Source: Streptomyces musisoli (GTDB taxonomy: Bacteria; Actinomycetota; Actinomycetes; Streptomycetales; Streptomycetaceae). From it: a stretch of DNA of 39,037 bases. A program made the translations under genes and the position numbers. Shown piece by piece: positions 31,231 through 39,037 of the stretch (its first letter is position 1; each line of letters opens with the position of its first letter). The notes under the pieces were generated by a model. The model was not told where the DNA came from and ran no database searches. It saw only the letters and a list, made by a program, of their open reading frames with translations. The stretch spans positions 1-39,037 of the forward strand of contig NZ_JAERRH010000033.1 of assembly GCF_016741855.1 (NCBI RefSeq), in the 5' to 3' direction.

Positions 31231-31292
31231 GATCGGTGCGGGGCTGTGGAAAACCTTCGGTGACTGTCCGTGTTCGGATGCATTCTGGACGC

Positions 31293-34200
31293 ATGACGGA
31301 TCGTGCGGATGTTGCGGATGTCGCGGGTCTTGCGGGAGCGCTGCGCAAGGCCGTCCGGGGCGAGGTCGGCTTCGACGTCACCGCCCGGGCGCTGGTCACC
31401 ATGGACGCGTCCAACTACCGGCGGGTCCCGCTGGGGGTCGTGGCCCCCAGGGACGCCGACGACGTGGCCGCCGTGCTGGAGGTGTGCCGGGCGCGCGGGG
31501 TCCCGGTGGTGGCGCGCGGCGGCGGCACGTCGATCGCCGGGCAGGCGACCGGCACCGGCGTGGTGCTGGACTTCACCCGGCACATGACCGGCCTGCTGGA
31601 GCTGGACCCGGGCAGCCGTACGGCCGTCGTGCAGCCGGGGCTCGTCCTCGACCGGCTCCAGGAGGCCGCCGCCCCGCACGGACTGCGGTTCGGACCCGAT
31701 CCCTCCACGCACGGCAGGTGCACGCTCGGCGGGATGATCGGCAACAACTCGTGCGGCTCCCATTCCGTCGCCTGGGGCACGACCGCGGACAACGTGCGGG
31801 ACCTGTCCGTCGTCACCGCGCGCGGGCAGCGGCTGCGGCCGGGCCCCGGCTGGGCCGGCGCCCCGGACGGGCTGCGCCCGCTGGCCGAGGCCGGCCTGGC
31901 CCGGCTGCGCACGGGCTTCCCGGACCTGCCCCGCCGCATCTCCGGCTACGCGCTGGACGCGCTGCTGCCCGAGAAGGGCGCGGACGTCGCCCGCTCCTTC
32001 TGCGGCTCCGAGGGGACCCTCGGCATCCTCACCGAGGCCGTGGTCGCTCTGGTCGAGAGCCCGCCCGCGCGTGCCCTGGCCGTGTTGTCGTACGCCGACG
32101 AGAGCGCCGCCGCCGAGGCCGCGGCGGGCCTGCTGGCGTACGGGCCGCTCACGGTGGAGGGCATGGCCGCCGACCTGGTGCCGGCCGGGGCCGGGCTGCC
32201 CGCGGGCGGTGCCTGGCTGTTCGTGGAGACCGGCGGCCGGACGCCGGCCGAGGCACGCGCGCGTGCGGAGGAGGTCGTGCGCGCGGCCGACGTCGTGAAC
32301 GCCCTGGTCGTGACCGACGCGGCGGCCCAGCGCGTGCTGTGGCGCATCCGCGAGGACGCGAGCGGCACGGCCACCCGGATGCCGGACGGCACGGAGGCCT
32401 GGCCCGGCTGGGAGGACTGCGCGGTGCCGCCCGCCCGGCTCGGCGGCTACCTCCGCGACTTCCGGGCGCTGCTGTCCGCGCACGGGCTGCGCGGCACGCC
32501 GTACGGCCACTTCGGCGACGGCTGCATCCATGTCCGCATCGACTTCGACCTGCTCACCGAGGCCGGCGTCGGCCGCTTCCGCCGCTTCTCCGAGGAACTG
32601 GCCGACCTGGTGGTGGCGCACGGCGGCTCGCTGTCGGGGGAGCACGGCGACGGCCAGGCCCGCGCGGAGCTGCTGCCCCGCATGTACGGCGCGGAGACGG
32701 TGGCGCTGTTCGAGCGGGCCAAGGCGGTCTGGGACCCGGACGACCTGCTCAACCCGGGCATGCTGGTCCGCCCGGCACGGCTGGACGAGAACCTCCGCTT
32801 CTCGGTGCTGCCCCGCCGCCCGGTCGACGTGGCCTTCGGCTACCCGGCCGACGGCGGCGACTTCCGTGCGGCCGTCCGCCGCTGCGTCGGCGTCGCCAAG
32901 TGCCGTACGACGACGGCGACCGGCCCCGCCGTCATGTGCCCCTCCTTCCGGGCCACCGGCGAGGAGGAGCACTCCACCCGCGGCCGGGCCAGGCTGCTGC
33001 ACGAGATGCTGGCGGGCGAGGTGGTCACCGACGGCTGGCGGTCCACGGAGGTCCGGGACGCCCTCGACCTCTGCCTGTCCTGCAAGGGCTGCCGCTCGGA
33101 CTGCCCGGTCGGCGTGGACATGGCCACCTACAAGGCCGAGTTCCTGCACCACCACTACGCGGGCCGCCGCCGCCCCGCCGCCCACCACAGCATGGGACGG
33201 CTGCCCCAGTGGCTGCGCTGGACCGCCCGCACCCGCACGGCCGCGGTGGTCAACGCGCTCGCGGCGGTCCGGCCGCTGGCCCGCCTCGGCAAACGGCTGG
33301 GCGGGATCGCACCGGAGCGGGAGATCCCGCGGCTGGCGACGCGGACGTTCACCGACTGGTGGCGCGGCCGCACACCCGCACGGCCGACCGGAGACGAGCC
33401 GGGCCGGGGTGCCGTGGGGACGTCCGGCCCGGGTGCCCGGGGTGTCCCGGCCCCGGGTGACGGGAACCTGCCGGCCACCGGGGCCGGGGACGCGGTGGTG
33501 CGGGGCGCCGAGGGCCTGCCGGGCCGGGGTGCCGGGGACGCGGTGGTGCGGGGTGTTGAGGACCGGCCGGGCCGGGGTGCCGGGGATCTGGTCGTCCTCT
33601 GGCCGGACACCTTCACCGAGCACCTCTCCCCGTCCGTCGGCCGGGCCGCCGTCCGCGTGCTGGAGGCCGCCGGGCTGCGGGTGACGCTCCCGCCCACGCT
33701 GCTGCCGGGACGCGGCACGCTCGGAGACGGCAGGACACGGGCGGCGACCGCGCTGCTCACGGCCCGCCGGGCCCGGGTCTGCTGCGGCCTCACCTACATC
33801 TCCACCGGCCAGCTCGACCGCGCCCGCACGGTGCTGCGCCGCACCCTGGACCTGATGGAACCGGTGCTGCGGGCCGGCGTCCCCGTCGTCGTCCTGGAAC
33901 CCAGCTGCGCCGCCGCCCTCCGCACCGATCTGCCGGACCTCCTGCCCGACGACCCGCGCGCCGCCCGACTGTCCGCCGCGGTACGCACGTTCGCCGAAAC
34001 CCTGGAGCTGCACGCCCCGCACTGGACCCCGCCCGCCGTCGGCCGCCCGGTCGCCGGCCAGACCCACTGCCACCAGCACGCGGTGCTCGGCGACACCGCC
34101 GACCGGCGGCTGCGCACCGCCGCCGGCCTCACCGGCGACCTGAGCGGCGGCTGCTGCGGCCTGGCCGGCAACTTCGGCTTCGAGAAGGGCCACTTCGAGG

Positions 34201-34400
34201 TCTCCCGGGCCTGCGCGGAGGAACAGCTCCTGCCGTCGGTACGGCGGGCACCCGAGGGCACGGTGGTCCTGGCGGACGGCTACTCCTGCCGCACCCAGCT
34301 GGAACAACTCGCCGGGATCCGGGGCCGGCACCTGGCGGAGGTGCTGGCGCAGGCGCTGGAGGAAGGCCAGGCGCCGGAGGAAGGCGGTGCGGCGAAGTGA
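31293..34400 (+). CDS. FAD-linked oxidase with 4Fe-4S and CCG domains (D-2-hydroxyacid dehydrogenase type)
   Basis: This 1035-residue fused enzyme resembles D-lactate/glycolate oxidases. Residues about 40-220 are the FAD-binding PCMH domain (VVARGGGTSIAGQATG; GGMIGNNSCGSHS), and about 230-500 the FAD-oxidase C-terminal domain ending GEHGDGQAR and DDLLNPGML. About 530-610 holds ferredoxin-like clusters (CVGVAKC and CLSCKGCRSDCPVGVD). About 770-1010 is the CCG domain (RVCCGLTY; SGGCCGLAG). It probably oxidises a D-2-hydroxyacid and passes electrons to quinone or another carrier. A low-complexity, repeat-encoded linker (about residues 700-767) separates Fe-S and CCG parts. The ATG at 31293 is chosen. 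Its stop overlaps the next gene by 4 bp. Confidence 0.9.
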   Translation: MTDRADVADVAGLAGALRKAVRGEVGFDVTARALVTMDASNYRRVPLGVVAPRDADDVAAVLEVCRARGVPVVARGGGTSIAGQATGTGVVLDFTRHMTGLLELDPGSRTAVVQPGLVLDRLQEAAAPHGLRFGPDPSTHGRCTLGGMIGNNSCGSHSVAWGTTADNVRDLSVVTARGQRLRPGPGWAGAPDGLRPLAEAGLARLRTGFPDLPRRISGYALDALLPEKGADVARSFCGSEGTLGILTEAVVALVESPPARALAVLSYADESAAAEAAAGLLAYGPLTVEGMAADLVPAGAGLPAGGAWLFVETGGRTPAEARARAEEVVRAADVVNALVVTDAAAQRVLWRIREDASGTATRMPDGTEAWPGWEDCAVPPARLGGYLRDFRALLSAHGLRGTPYGHFGDGCIHVRIDFDLLTEAGVGRFRRFSEELADLVVAHGGSLSGEHGDGQARAELLPRMYGAETVALFERAKAVWDPDDLLNPGMLVRPARLDENLRFSVLPRRPVDVAFGYPADGGDFRAAVRRCVGVAKCRTTTATGPAVMCPSFRATGEEEHSTRGRARLLHEMLAGEVVTDGWRSTEVRDALDLCLSCKGCRSDCPVGVDMATYKAEFLHHHYAGRRRPAAHHSMGRLPQWLRWTARTRTAAVVNALAAVRPLARLGKRLGGIAPEREIPRLATRTFTDWWRGRTPARPTGDEPGRGAVGTSGPGARGVPAPGDGNLPATGAGDAVVRGAEGLPGRGAGDAVVRGVEDRPGRGAGDLVVLWPDTFTEHLSPSVGRAAVRVLEAAGLRVTLPPTLLPGRGTLGDGRTRAATALLTARRARVCCGLTYISTGQLDRARTVLRRTLDLMEPVLRAGVPVVVLEPSCAAALRTDLPDLLPDDPRAARLSAAVRTFAETLELHAPHWTPPAVGRPVAGQTHCHQHAVLGDTADRRLRTAAGLTGDLSGGCCGLAGNFGFEKGHFEVSRACAEEQLLPSVRRAPEGTVVLADGYSCRTQLEQLAGIRGRHLAEVLAQALEEGQAPEEGGAAK
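33483..33596 (+). repeat. 48-bp in-frame tandem repeat in interdomain linker
   Basis: Units at 33483-33530 and 33531-33578 are near-identical, and a third partial unit begins at 33579 and runs into conserved coding sequence (GAGDLVVLW). Each full unit encodes 16 residues of the form GAGDAVVRG-E---GRG. The length is a multiple of three, so the frame is kept. The likely origin is duplication of the linker edge by replication slippage. Confidence 0.8.
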
Positions 34401-35158
34401 CCGAGGAATTCACGCGTCTGGCGGTCCTGTCCGACATCCACGGGGTACTGCCCGCCCTGGAGGCGGTCCTGGCGGAGCCCGAGGTGACCGCCGCCGACCG
34501 GATCGTCCTCACCGGGGACATCACGGCGGGCCCGCAGCCGGCCGAGGTGCTGGACCTGCTGCGGGAGCAGGGCGACCGGGTCCTGTGGATCGGCGGGAAC
34601 GCGGACCGGGAGCTGGTGGAGTACCGGCGCGGCGAGCGCACGGAGATCCCGGACCCCATCGGCCCGTACGCCGCCCGCGCGCTCCGGCCGGACCAGGTGG
34701 ACTTCCTGGCCGGACTCCCGCGCACCCGCACCCTGCGGGTGCGCGGCCTCGGCAAGGTGCTGTTCTGCCACGCCACACCGAGGGACGACGAGGAACTGGT
34801 CCTGGTCGACTCCCGCCCGGCCCGCTGGGCGGAGGTCCTCGCCGGTCTGCCGCCCGGCATCGGCACCGTCGTCTGCGGCCACACCCACATGCCGTACGTC
34901 CGCCTGGCCCACGGCCGCATGGTCGTCAACCCCGGCAGCGTCGGCATGCCCTACGGCCGCCCGGGCGCCCACTGGTGCCTGCTGGGCCCCGGCACCGACC
35001 TGCGCGTGACCCCGTACGACATCCCGGCGGCGACCGCCCGTCTGACCCGCGACTGCGCCTACCCGGACATCGCCGAGTGGGCCGACTATTTCCTGCACGC
35101 CCGGGCGACGGACACGGAGGTACTGGAGGCATGGGGGCCGAAGGACGGGCGATCCTGA
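34397..35158 (+). CDS. Metallophosphoesterase (YfcE/MJ0936-like)
   Basis: This 253-residue calcineurin-like phosphoesterase shows all metal-binding motifs in order: LSDIHG (residues about 11-16), TGDITAGP, GGNAD, CHATP, and GHTHMP at about residue 158, then NPGSVGMPYG. It should hydrolyse phosphodiesters or small phosphoesters with Mn2+ or similar; the natural substrate is unknown. The GTG at 34397 overlaps the stop of the FAD oxidoreductase in GTGA, so translation is coupled and the two proteins are made together, though no functional link is evident. Confidence 0.9.
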   Translation: MTEEFTRLAVLSDIHGVLPALEAVLAEPEVTAADRIVLTGDITAGPQPAEVLDLLREQGDRVLWIGGNADRELVEYRRGERTEIPDPIGPYAARALRPDQVDFLAGLPRTRTLRVRGLGKVLFCHATPRDDEELVLVDSRPARWAEVLAGLPPGIGTVVCGHTHMPYVRLAHGRMVVNPGSVGMPYGRPGAHWCLLGPGTDLRVTPYDIPAATARLTRDCAYPDIAEWADYFLHARATDTEVLEAWGPKDGRS

Positions 35159-35325
35159 GCCCACTCTCAGCTTCATAAACAAACACCCAGCTTTTCCCAG
35201 GTGATTCACAGCGGTCCTTTGCCATTTTTACCGTTCGGGCCGGCGAGAAGCGTGTAGCTTCTTCGGTGTCGGGTTCCGGACGCGGAATTCAGCACCACAA
35301 GAACCGTGCGACATTAGGAGTCGGA

Positions 35326-35457
35326 ATGAGCTTCAAGAAGCTTGCCCCGCTGCCCCCCAAGCCCAAGACGAAGCACCTCCCGCCGCCGCCGAAGCCGAAG
35401 GCGAAGAAGCACGCGCCGAAGCCGCTGCCCAAGCCGCTGCCGGCCCGGGACCAGTGA
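35326..35457 (+). CDS. 43-residue Pro/Lys-rich cationic peptide
   Basis: A short ORF from ATG 35326 with AGGAG 5 nt upstream, so translation is likely. The peptide has 14 Pro and 11 Lys in 43 residues, about +11 net charge, one Ser, one Thr and no Cys. It repeats patterns such as PPKPK, PPPPKPKAKK and KPLPKPL. No signal peptide and no lanthipeptide or lasso core features. A strong intrinsic terminator starts 18 nt after the stop, and a fused ABC exporter begins 117 nt downstream. It may be an exported antimicrobial-like peptide, a nucleic-acid- or wall-binding peptide, or a polyproline leader that stalls ribosomes. Family not recognised. Confidence 0.65.
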   Translation: MSFKKLAPLPPKPKTKHLPPPPKPKAKKHAPKPLPKPLPARDQ

Positions 35458-35474
35458 TCCGACGCTGAGCCGAA

Positions 35475-35509
35475 GAGGGGCGACGGTGCACCGTCGGCCC
35501 TCTTTTTTT
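35475..35509 (+). terminator. Strong intrinsic terminator with T-tract
   Basis: A stem with 11 paired positions and one G-G mismatch (35475-35486 with 35491-35502), TGCA tetraloop, is followed by TTTTTTT at 35503-35509. A true T-tract is rare in this GC-rich sequence. It separates the small peptide gene from the ABC transporter and could be a simple terminator or an attenuator. Confidence 0.85.
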
Positions 35510-35574
35510 GTCACGATCCCCGAATTTCGACGGGTCGATGAAAAGTAACGCCGGGAATGTCGGAGGTAATGCGC

Positions 35575-37764
35575 ATGAATAACGGTGACGCCGAGGAACT
35601 CGAATACGCGGATGCCCCGACCATTTTGCCCCGCACCGCGTTCCGCCGTTTCTGGCCGCTGACCCGAGGACTGCGCCGCCGGCTGCTGCTGGTCTGGCTG
35701 TGCACGGTGCTCGCCGCGCTCGCCGAGACCGAGGCCATCCTGCTGTTCGGCGATCTCACCGACCACGCCCTGCGGCAGGGCTCACTGGCCGCCTTCTGGA
35801 GTCCGGCCGTGAAGTGGCTGGGGATCGCGGTGGCCGGCGCGCTCGTCGCGTACGCGGGCAACTCACTGGCCGCGTGGGCCACCGAGCGGTTCGTGATGCG
35901 GCTGCGCGAGCACGTCTTCGACCACGTCCAGCAGCTGCCCCCGCACTTCTTCCAGCGCCACCGCCAGGGCGACCTGCTCTCCCGGCTGACCAGCGACGTC
36001 GAGGCGATCGAGACGATGGTCGTGTCCGGCCTGGTCGGCGCCGCGTCCGCGGCCTTCTCCGCCCTCTTCTACGCCGTCGCCGCGTTCTGGCTGCGCTGGG
36101 ACCTGGCCGCCGCCACCTTCGTCCTCGCCCCCCTGTTCTGGCTGGCCGCGCGCCGCTTCTCCGGCTCCATCAAGGACGTCTCCCGCCAGGGCCGGGTCGC
36201 CGACGGAGCGATCACCTCCGTGGTGGAGGAGTCCCTCGGAAACATCGTGCTCACCCAGGCCTACGACCGCCGGGACGCCGAGCGGCGCCGGCTGCACGAG
36301 GAGGCCACCGCCTGGTTCCGCGCCTCCGTCCGCTCCACCCGCCTGAACGAGGCCTACGAGCAGCTGGTCCAGGTCATCGAGACGGTCTGCGTGCTCGCCG
36401 TTATCGGCATCGGCGCCTGGGAGATCTCCACCGGCCGGATGACCCTCGGCCAGCTCCTCGCCTTCGCCGCCTTCCTCGGCTACCTCTACCCGCCCGTCCG
36501 CGGCCTCGCCCAGCTCGGCCTCACGGTCACGGCGGCCACCGCGGGCGCCGAACGGCTCATCGAGATCCTGGACGTGAACCCCGCGGTCACCGACCCCCGG
36601 CAGGGCACGGAGAGCGGCCGCCCGGACGGCACGGTCGAGGTGCGGGACGTCTCCTTCCGCTACCCCGGTGCCGACCGCACCGCCCTGGAGGACCTCTCCT
36701 TCACCGTCAGCCCCGGCGAGCTGGTGATCATCACCGGCCCGAGCGGCGCCGGCAAGTCCACGCTCTCCAAGCTGCTGCTGCGCTTCTACGACCCGGACGC
36801 CGGCGACGTCCGCCTGGACGGCGTGCCCCTGCGGGGCTTCCCGCTGGCCCGGCTGCGCGAGTACGTCACCCTGCTCCCGCAGGAAACCCTGGTGCTGCAC
36901 GACACGGTGCGCGCCAACATCGCCTGCGGCCGGCCCGGCGCCAGCGACCGAGCGATCGAGGCGGCGGCCAGGGCGGCCGACGCCCACGACTTCATCGCCG
37001 GGCTGCCCGACGGCTACGACACCCGGGTCGATGCCCACTCCGCCCGCCTCTCCGGCGGGCAGCTCCAGCGCCTGGCCATCGCCCGCGCCATCCTGCGCGA
37101 CGCGCCCGTCCTGGTCCTGGACGAACCGACCACCGGCCTGGACGCGATGGCCGCCCGCCGTGTCGTCAAACCGCTGCGGCGGCTGATGGCCGGCCGTACG
37201 ACCATCATGATCACGCACGATCTCAACCTGGCCCCCGACGCGGACCGCGTCCTCGTCGTGGACGGTGGCCGCATCGTGGAGACCGGCCGCCACGAGGATC
37301 TCCTCGCCCGGGGCGGGGCCTACGCCCGGCTGCACCGCTCGCAGAACAACGCGGTCACGGACACCGGCGAGCTGCGCATGCCCCTGAGGCAGGAGCAGCC
37401 GCCACCGGCACCGACACCGGTGTACGGGGACGGGGCCGGGTACGAGGCGTACGCCCCGGCAGCCGCATGGGCTCGGCCCGGCTTCGAGACGTACGGACCG
37501 GTGGACCACGGAGGAGGCGCGCCCGCGGACGCGCCGGGACACGCACCCGGACCCGCGCCGGGACCCGCGCCGGGACACGCACCCGGACACGCGTCGGGAC
37601 ACGCACCCGGACCCGCGCCGGGACACGGGCTCGCATATCCGCCCGGTCCCGCGCTCGGGCAGCCGCCCGGAATCGCGCCCGGACCCGTGCCCGGACCCGT
37701 GCCCTCGGTCCTCTCCGGCGGTCGTCCCCTGTTCCGCGGCGAGGAGGTCTGGCCGGGTGTCTGA
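35575..37764 (+). CDS. ABC exporter half-transporter (permease fused to ATPase) with repeat tail
   Basis: This 729-residue type-IV ABC exporter has six TM helices in residues about 35-310, with the typical VFDHVQQLPPHFFQRHRQGDLLSRLTSDV region split across the first intracellular loop. The ATPase domain has Walker A GPSGAGKST (about 387), Q-loop LLPQET, signature LSGGQLQRLA (about 493), Walker B VLVLDEPTTG and H-loop MITHD. It exports lipids, drugs or peptides as a dimer; no C39 peptidase domain is present. The last ~120 residues are a Pro/Gly/His-rich tail (APGP/APGH repeats) unlike the family. The ATG at 35575 is chosen because GGAGG lies 8 nt upstream; ATG 35557 and 35569 are alternatives. 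Confidence 0.9.
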   Translation: MNNGDAEELEYADAPTILPRTAFRRFWPLTRGLRRRLLLVWLCTVLAALAETEAILLFGDLTDHALRQGSLAAFWSPAVKWLGIAVAGALVAYAGNSLAAWATERFVMRLREHVFDHVQQLPPHFFQRHRQGDLLSRLTSDVEAIETMVVSGLVGAASAAFSALFYAVAAFWLRWDLAAATFVLAPLFWLAARRFSGSIKDVSRQGRVADGAITSVVEESLGNIVLTQAYDRRDAERRRLHEEATAWFRASVRSTRLNEAYEQLVQVIETVCVLAVIGIGAWEISTGRMTLGQLLAFAAFLGYLYPPVRGLAQLGLTVTAATAGAERLIEILDVNPAVTDPRQGTESGRPDGTVEVRDVSFRYPGADRTALEDLSFTVSPGELVIITGPSGAGKSTLSKLLLRFYDPDAGDVRLDGVPLRGFPLARLREYVTLLPQETLVLHDTVRANIACGRPGASDRAIEAAARAADAHDFIAGLPDGYDTRVDAHSARLSGGQLQRLAIARAILRDAPVLVLDEPTTGLDAMAARRVVKPLRRLMAGRTTIMITHDLNLAPDADRVLVVDGGRIVETGRHEDLLARGGAYARLHRSQNNAVTDTGELRMPLRQEQPPPAPTPVYGDGAGYEAYAPAAAWARPGFETYGPVDHGGGAPADAPGHAPGPAPGPAPGHAPGHASGHAPGPAPGHGLAYPPGPALGQPPGIAPGPVPGPVPSVLSGGRPLFRGEEVWPGV
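37536..37624 (+). repeat. 12-bp-based repeats in the ABC transporter tail
   Basis: Units of about 12 bp alternating GGACACGCACCC and GGACCCGCGCCG run through this stretch; a 29-bp block recurs exactly at 37536 and 37596. They encode the APGH/APGP repeats of the C-terminal tail and keep the frame. Confidence 0.75.
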
Positions 37765-37808
37765 TTCCAGCATCCGGGACAGTCGCTTGAGGGGTTCACG
37801 CACCTGAC

Positions 37809-37830
37809 CAAGTCCATTACCCTGGACTTG
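37809..37830. promoter_or_regulatory. Dyad upstream of the EamA exporter
   Basis: CAAGTCC (37809-37815) and GGACTTG (37824-37830) form a perfect 7-bp dyad with an 8-nt spacer, 13 nt before the first possible ATG. Spacing and symmetry suit a dimeric repressor overlapping the promoter. No regulator gene is adjacent within the window. Confidence 0.5.
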
Positions 37831-37843
37831 AAAGTACATCGCG

Positions 37844-38806
37844 ATGCACGAACTCGATCAAGCACCAGGACCGCCCGTGACCGCCACACCCACCACCACG
37901 CAGACCCCGGTCACCCCCGTCGGAGGGCAGCATCGCCTCGGCTCGCTCGGCCCCGTCGGGCTGGTGCTGGCCGGCTGTGTCTCGGTGCAGTTCGGCGGAG
38001 CCCTGGCGGTGACCCTGATGCCCCGGGCGGGCGCGCCGGGCGTGGTGACCCTGCGTCTGCTCGCGGCGGCGATCGTCCTCCTCCTGGTCTGCCGCCCCCG
38101 TCTGCGTGGTCACTCGCGCACCGACTGGGGCACGGTGGTCGTCTTCGGCATCGCCATGGGCGCGATGAACGGCCTGTTCTACGAAGCGGTCGCCCGAATA
38201 CCGCTGGGGCCGGCGGTCACCCTCGAAGTCCTCGGCCCACTCGCCCTGTCCGTGCTGGCCTCCCGCCGCGCGGTCAACGCGCTGTGGGCCGGCCTGGCCC
38301 TCGGGGGCGTGTTCCTGCTCGGCGGCGGAGGCTTCGGCGACCTGGACCCCGTGGGTGTCGCCTTCGCTCTGGGGGCGGGCGGCATGTGGGCCGCCTACAT
38401 CGTCTTCAGTGCCCGTACGGGCCGGCGCTTCCCGCAGGCGGACGGCCTGGCCCTGGCCATGGCGGTGGCGGCCCTCCTCTTCCTCCCGATCGGCATCGCC
38501 TCGGCAGGCACCCGCCTCCTGAACCCCACGACCATCGCCCTGGGTTCGGCGGTGGCCCTGCTCTCCTCGGTCCTGCCCTACACCCTCGAACTCCTAGCCC
38601 TGCGTCGCCTGCCCGCCTCCACCTTCGCGATCCTGATGAGCCTCGAACCGGCGATCGCGGCGACGGCCGGCTTCCTGATCCTCGGCCAGTCCCTGTCGGC
38701 GATGGAGGCCGCCGCCATCGCCCTGGTCATCGCGGCGAGCATCGGCGCGGTCCGCACCCAGGTGGGCCGCGGCAGGGCCCGGGTGAAGCGGGTACCGGAG
38801 GCCTGA
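37844..38806 (+). CDS. EamA/DMT-family exporter (RhtA-like)
   Basis: This membrane protein of up to 320 residues has ten hydrophobic segments in two EamA repeats, of the drug/metabolite transporter superfamily. It looks closest to RhtA-type threonine/homoserine exporters: SVQFGGALAVTLMPRAGAPGVVTLRLL, GAMNGLFYEAVARIPLGPAVTLEVLGPL, and in the second half SVLPYTLELLALRRLPASTFAILMSLEPA, the hallmark repeat. It likely exports an amino acid or related small metabolite. The start is uncertain: the ATG at 37844 lacks a Shine-Dalgarno, while GTG 37877 has AGGA 6 nt upstream and would drop 11 residues. Confidence 0.88.
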   Translation: MHELDQAPGPPVTATPTTTQTPVTPVGGQHRLGSLGPVGLVLAGCVSVQFGGALAVTLMPRAGAPGVVTLRLLAAAIVLLLVCRPRLRGHSRTDWGTVVVFGIAMGAMNGLFYEAVARIPLGPAVTLEVLGPLALSVLASRRAVNALWAGLALGGVFLLGGGGFGDLDPVGVAFALGAGGMWAAYIVFSARTGRRFPQADGLALAMAVAALLFLPIGIASAGTRLLNPTTIALGSAVALLSSVLPYTLELLALRRLPASTFAILMSLEPAIAATAGFLILGQSLSAMEAAAIALVIAASIGAVRTQVGRGRARVKRVPEA

Positions 38807-38909
38807 CAGGTCCCGCTGCCGAAGCGTGCAGTCGGCGGTCTTCTCCCGCACCGGCACGTGCCGGCGGCTGTCACCGGTGAAGGGCTCCCGGGTCCAGCCG
38901 CCCCACCGC

Positions 38910-39037
38910 TCAGCCCTTCACCGACTCCATGAACGCCGACCAGGCGGTGGCCGGGAAGAGGAGGGCGGGGGCGGGGTTCTTGGAGTCGCGGACCGCTATG
39001 TGAGGGTCGAGGTCGGAGACCTCGACGCACTCGCCCC
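38910..39037 (-). CDS. DUF397 domain protein, C-terminal part (runs off the window)
   Basis: The last 41 codons of a minus-strand gene are present, with the stop at 38910. The visible protein shows the DUF397 pattern: GECVEV near the start of the visible part, then AVRDSKNP, and a final ATAWSAFMESVKG. DUF397 proteins are short partners of helix-turn-helix regulators (BldB/WhiJ-like systems) in Streptomyces; the regulator would be expected beyond the window edge. The N-terminus is missing, so length and start cannot be given. Confidence 0.8.
   Translation of the reverse strand, partial: GECVEVSDLDPHIAVRDSKNPAPALLFPATAWSAFMESVKG

Noticed and set aside
31146..34331. A 1061-residue open frame antisense to the FAD/Fe-S oxidase
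   Set aside because: No recognisable domain, biased composition; explained by third-position GC of the real gene.
35863..37839. A 658-residue frame antisense to the ABC exporter
   Set aside because: Low-complexity Gly/Val/Gln sequence without motifs; shadow of the ABC gene.
1..39037. Biosynthetic gene cluster, prophage, integrated element, tRNA or rRNA
   Set aside because: No synthases, modifying enzymes, integrase, transposase or structured RNA gene was seen; apart from small repeats the content is ordinary core metabolism, transport and regulation.

Overview
The window looks like core chromosome of a high-GC actinomycete, almost certainly Streptomyces. Coding regions have G or C at nearly every third codon position. 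The proteins belong to Streptomyces-typical families (DUF3027, DUF2530, DUF2771-like lipoprotein, DUF397, a single-domain serine-kinase-like ATPase, futalosine-route menaquinone enzymes). From memory, the order cold-shock protein / mqnD / mqnB / lipoprotein / MFS / DUF3027 resembles the SCO4325-SCO4330 region of S. coelicolor. I see no rRNA, tRNA, CRISPR array, phage or complete insertion sequence.

Layout. 1-3.7 kb: a HAD hydrolase, a small membrane protein, a cold-shock-domain protein, and a leftward overlapping cluster (lipoprotein, mqnB, mqnD) giving two futalosine-pathway steps. 3.8-7.2 kb: an MFS permease divergent from a DUF3027 protein, then an anti-sigma-type ATPase whose C-terminus is an 18-bp tandem repeat. 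7.3-11 kb: a MITE-like inverted repeat, a PhoD-like phosphatase, a YihY/BrkB membrane protein and a hemerythrin. 11-14.2 kb: a 1052-residue sacsin/Hsp90-like ATPase. 14.3-17.9 kb: three tandem secreted paralogues of domain layout A, A+B and B, each behind its own promoter-like element and leader hairpin. 18-22.4 kb: a CtpE-like P-type ATPase, a DUF2530 protein and a purine permease. 22.4-28.7 kb: an orphan ribbon-helix-helix protein, a MarR-MFS pair, a GNAT enzyme, a 2H phosphodiesterase, two small ORFs, an aldo/keto reductase with an AhpD-like protein, and an SGNH-like protein. 28.8-35.2 kb: an exported beta-propeller-like protein, serC, and an FAD/Fe-S oxidoreductase coupled to a phosphoesterase. 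35.3-39 kb: a 43-residue Pro/Lys-rich peptide gene with a strong intrinsic terminator, an ABC exporter, an EamA exporter and the end of a DUF397 gene.

The two least explained items are (i) the three-gene secreted family, where the middle gene is a fusion of its two neighbours' types and all three share a promoter-like motif followed by a stem-loop, and (ii) the cationic proline-rich micro-gene in front of a fused ABC exporter. That gene could encode an exported peptide or be an attenuating leader. Smaller items are a recurrent Streptomyces-type palindrome inside mqnD, a 106-bp inverted-repeat element after the PhoD-like gene, a stop codon created inside a coding repeat, and several starts that look leaderless.
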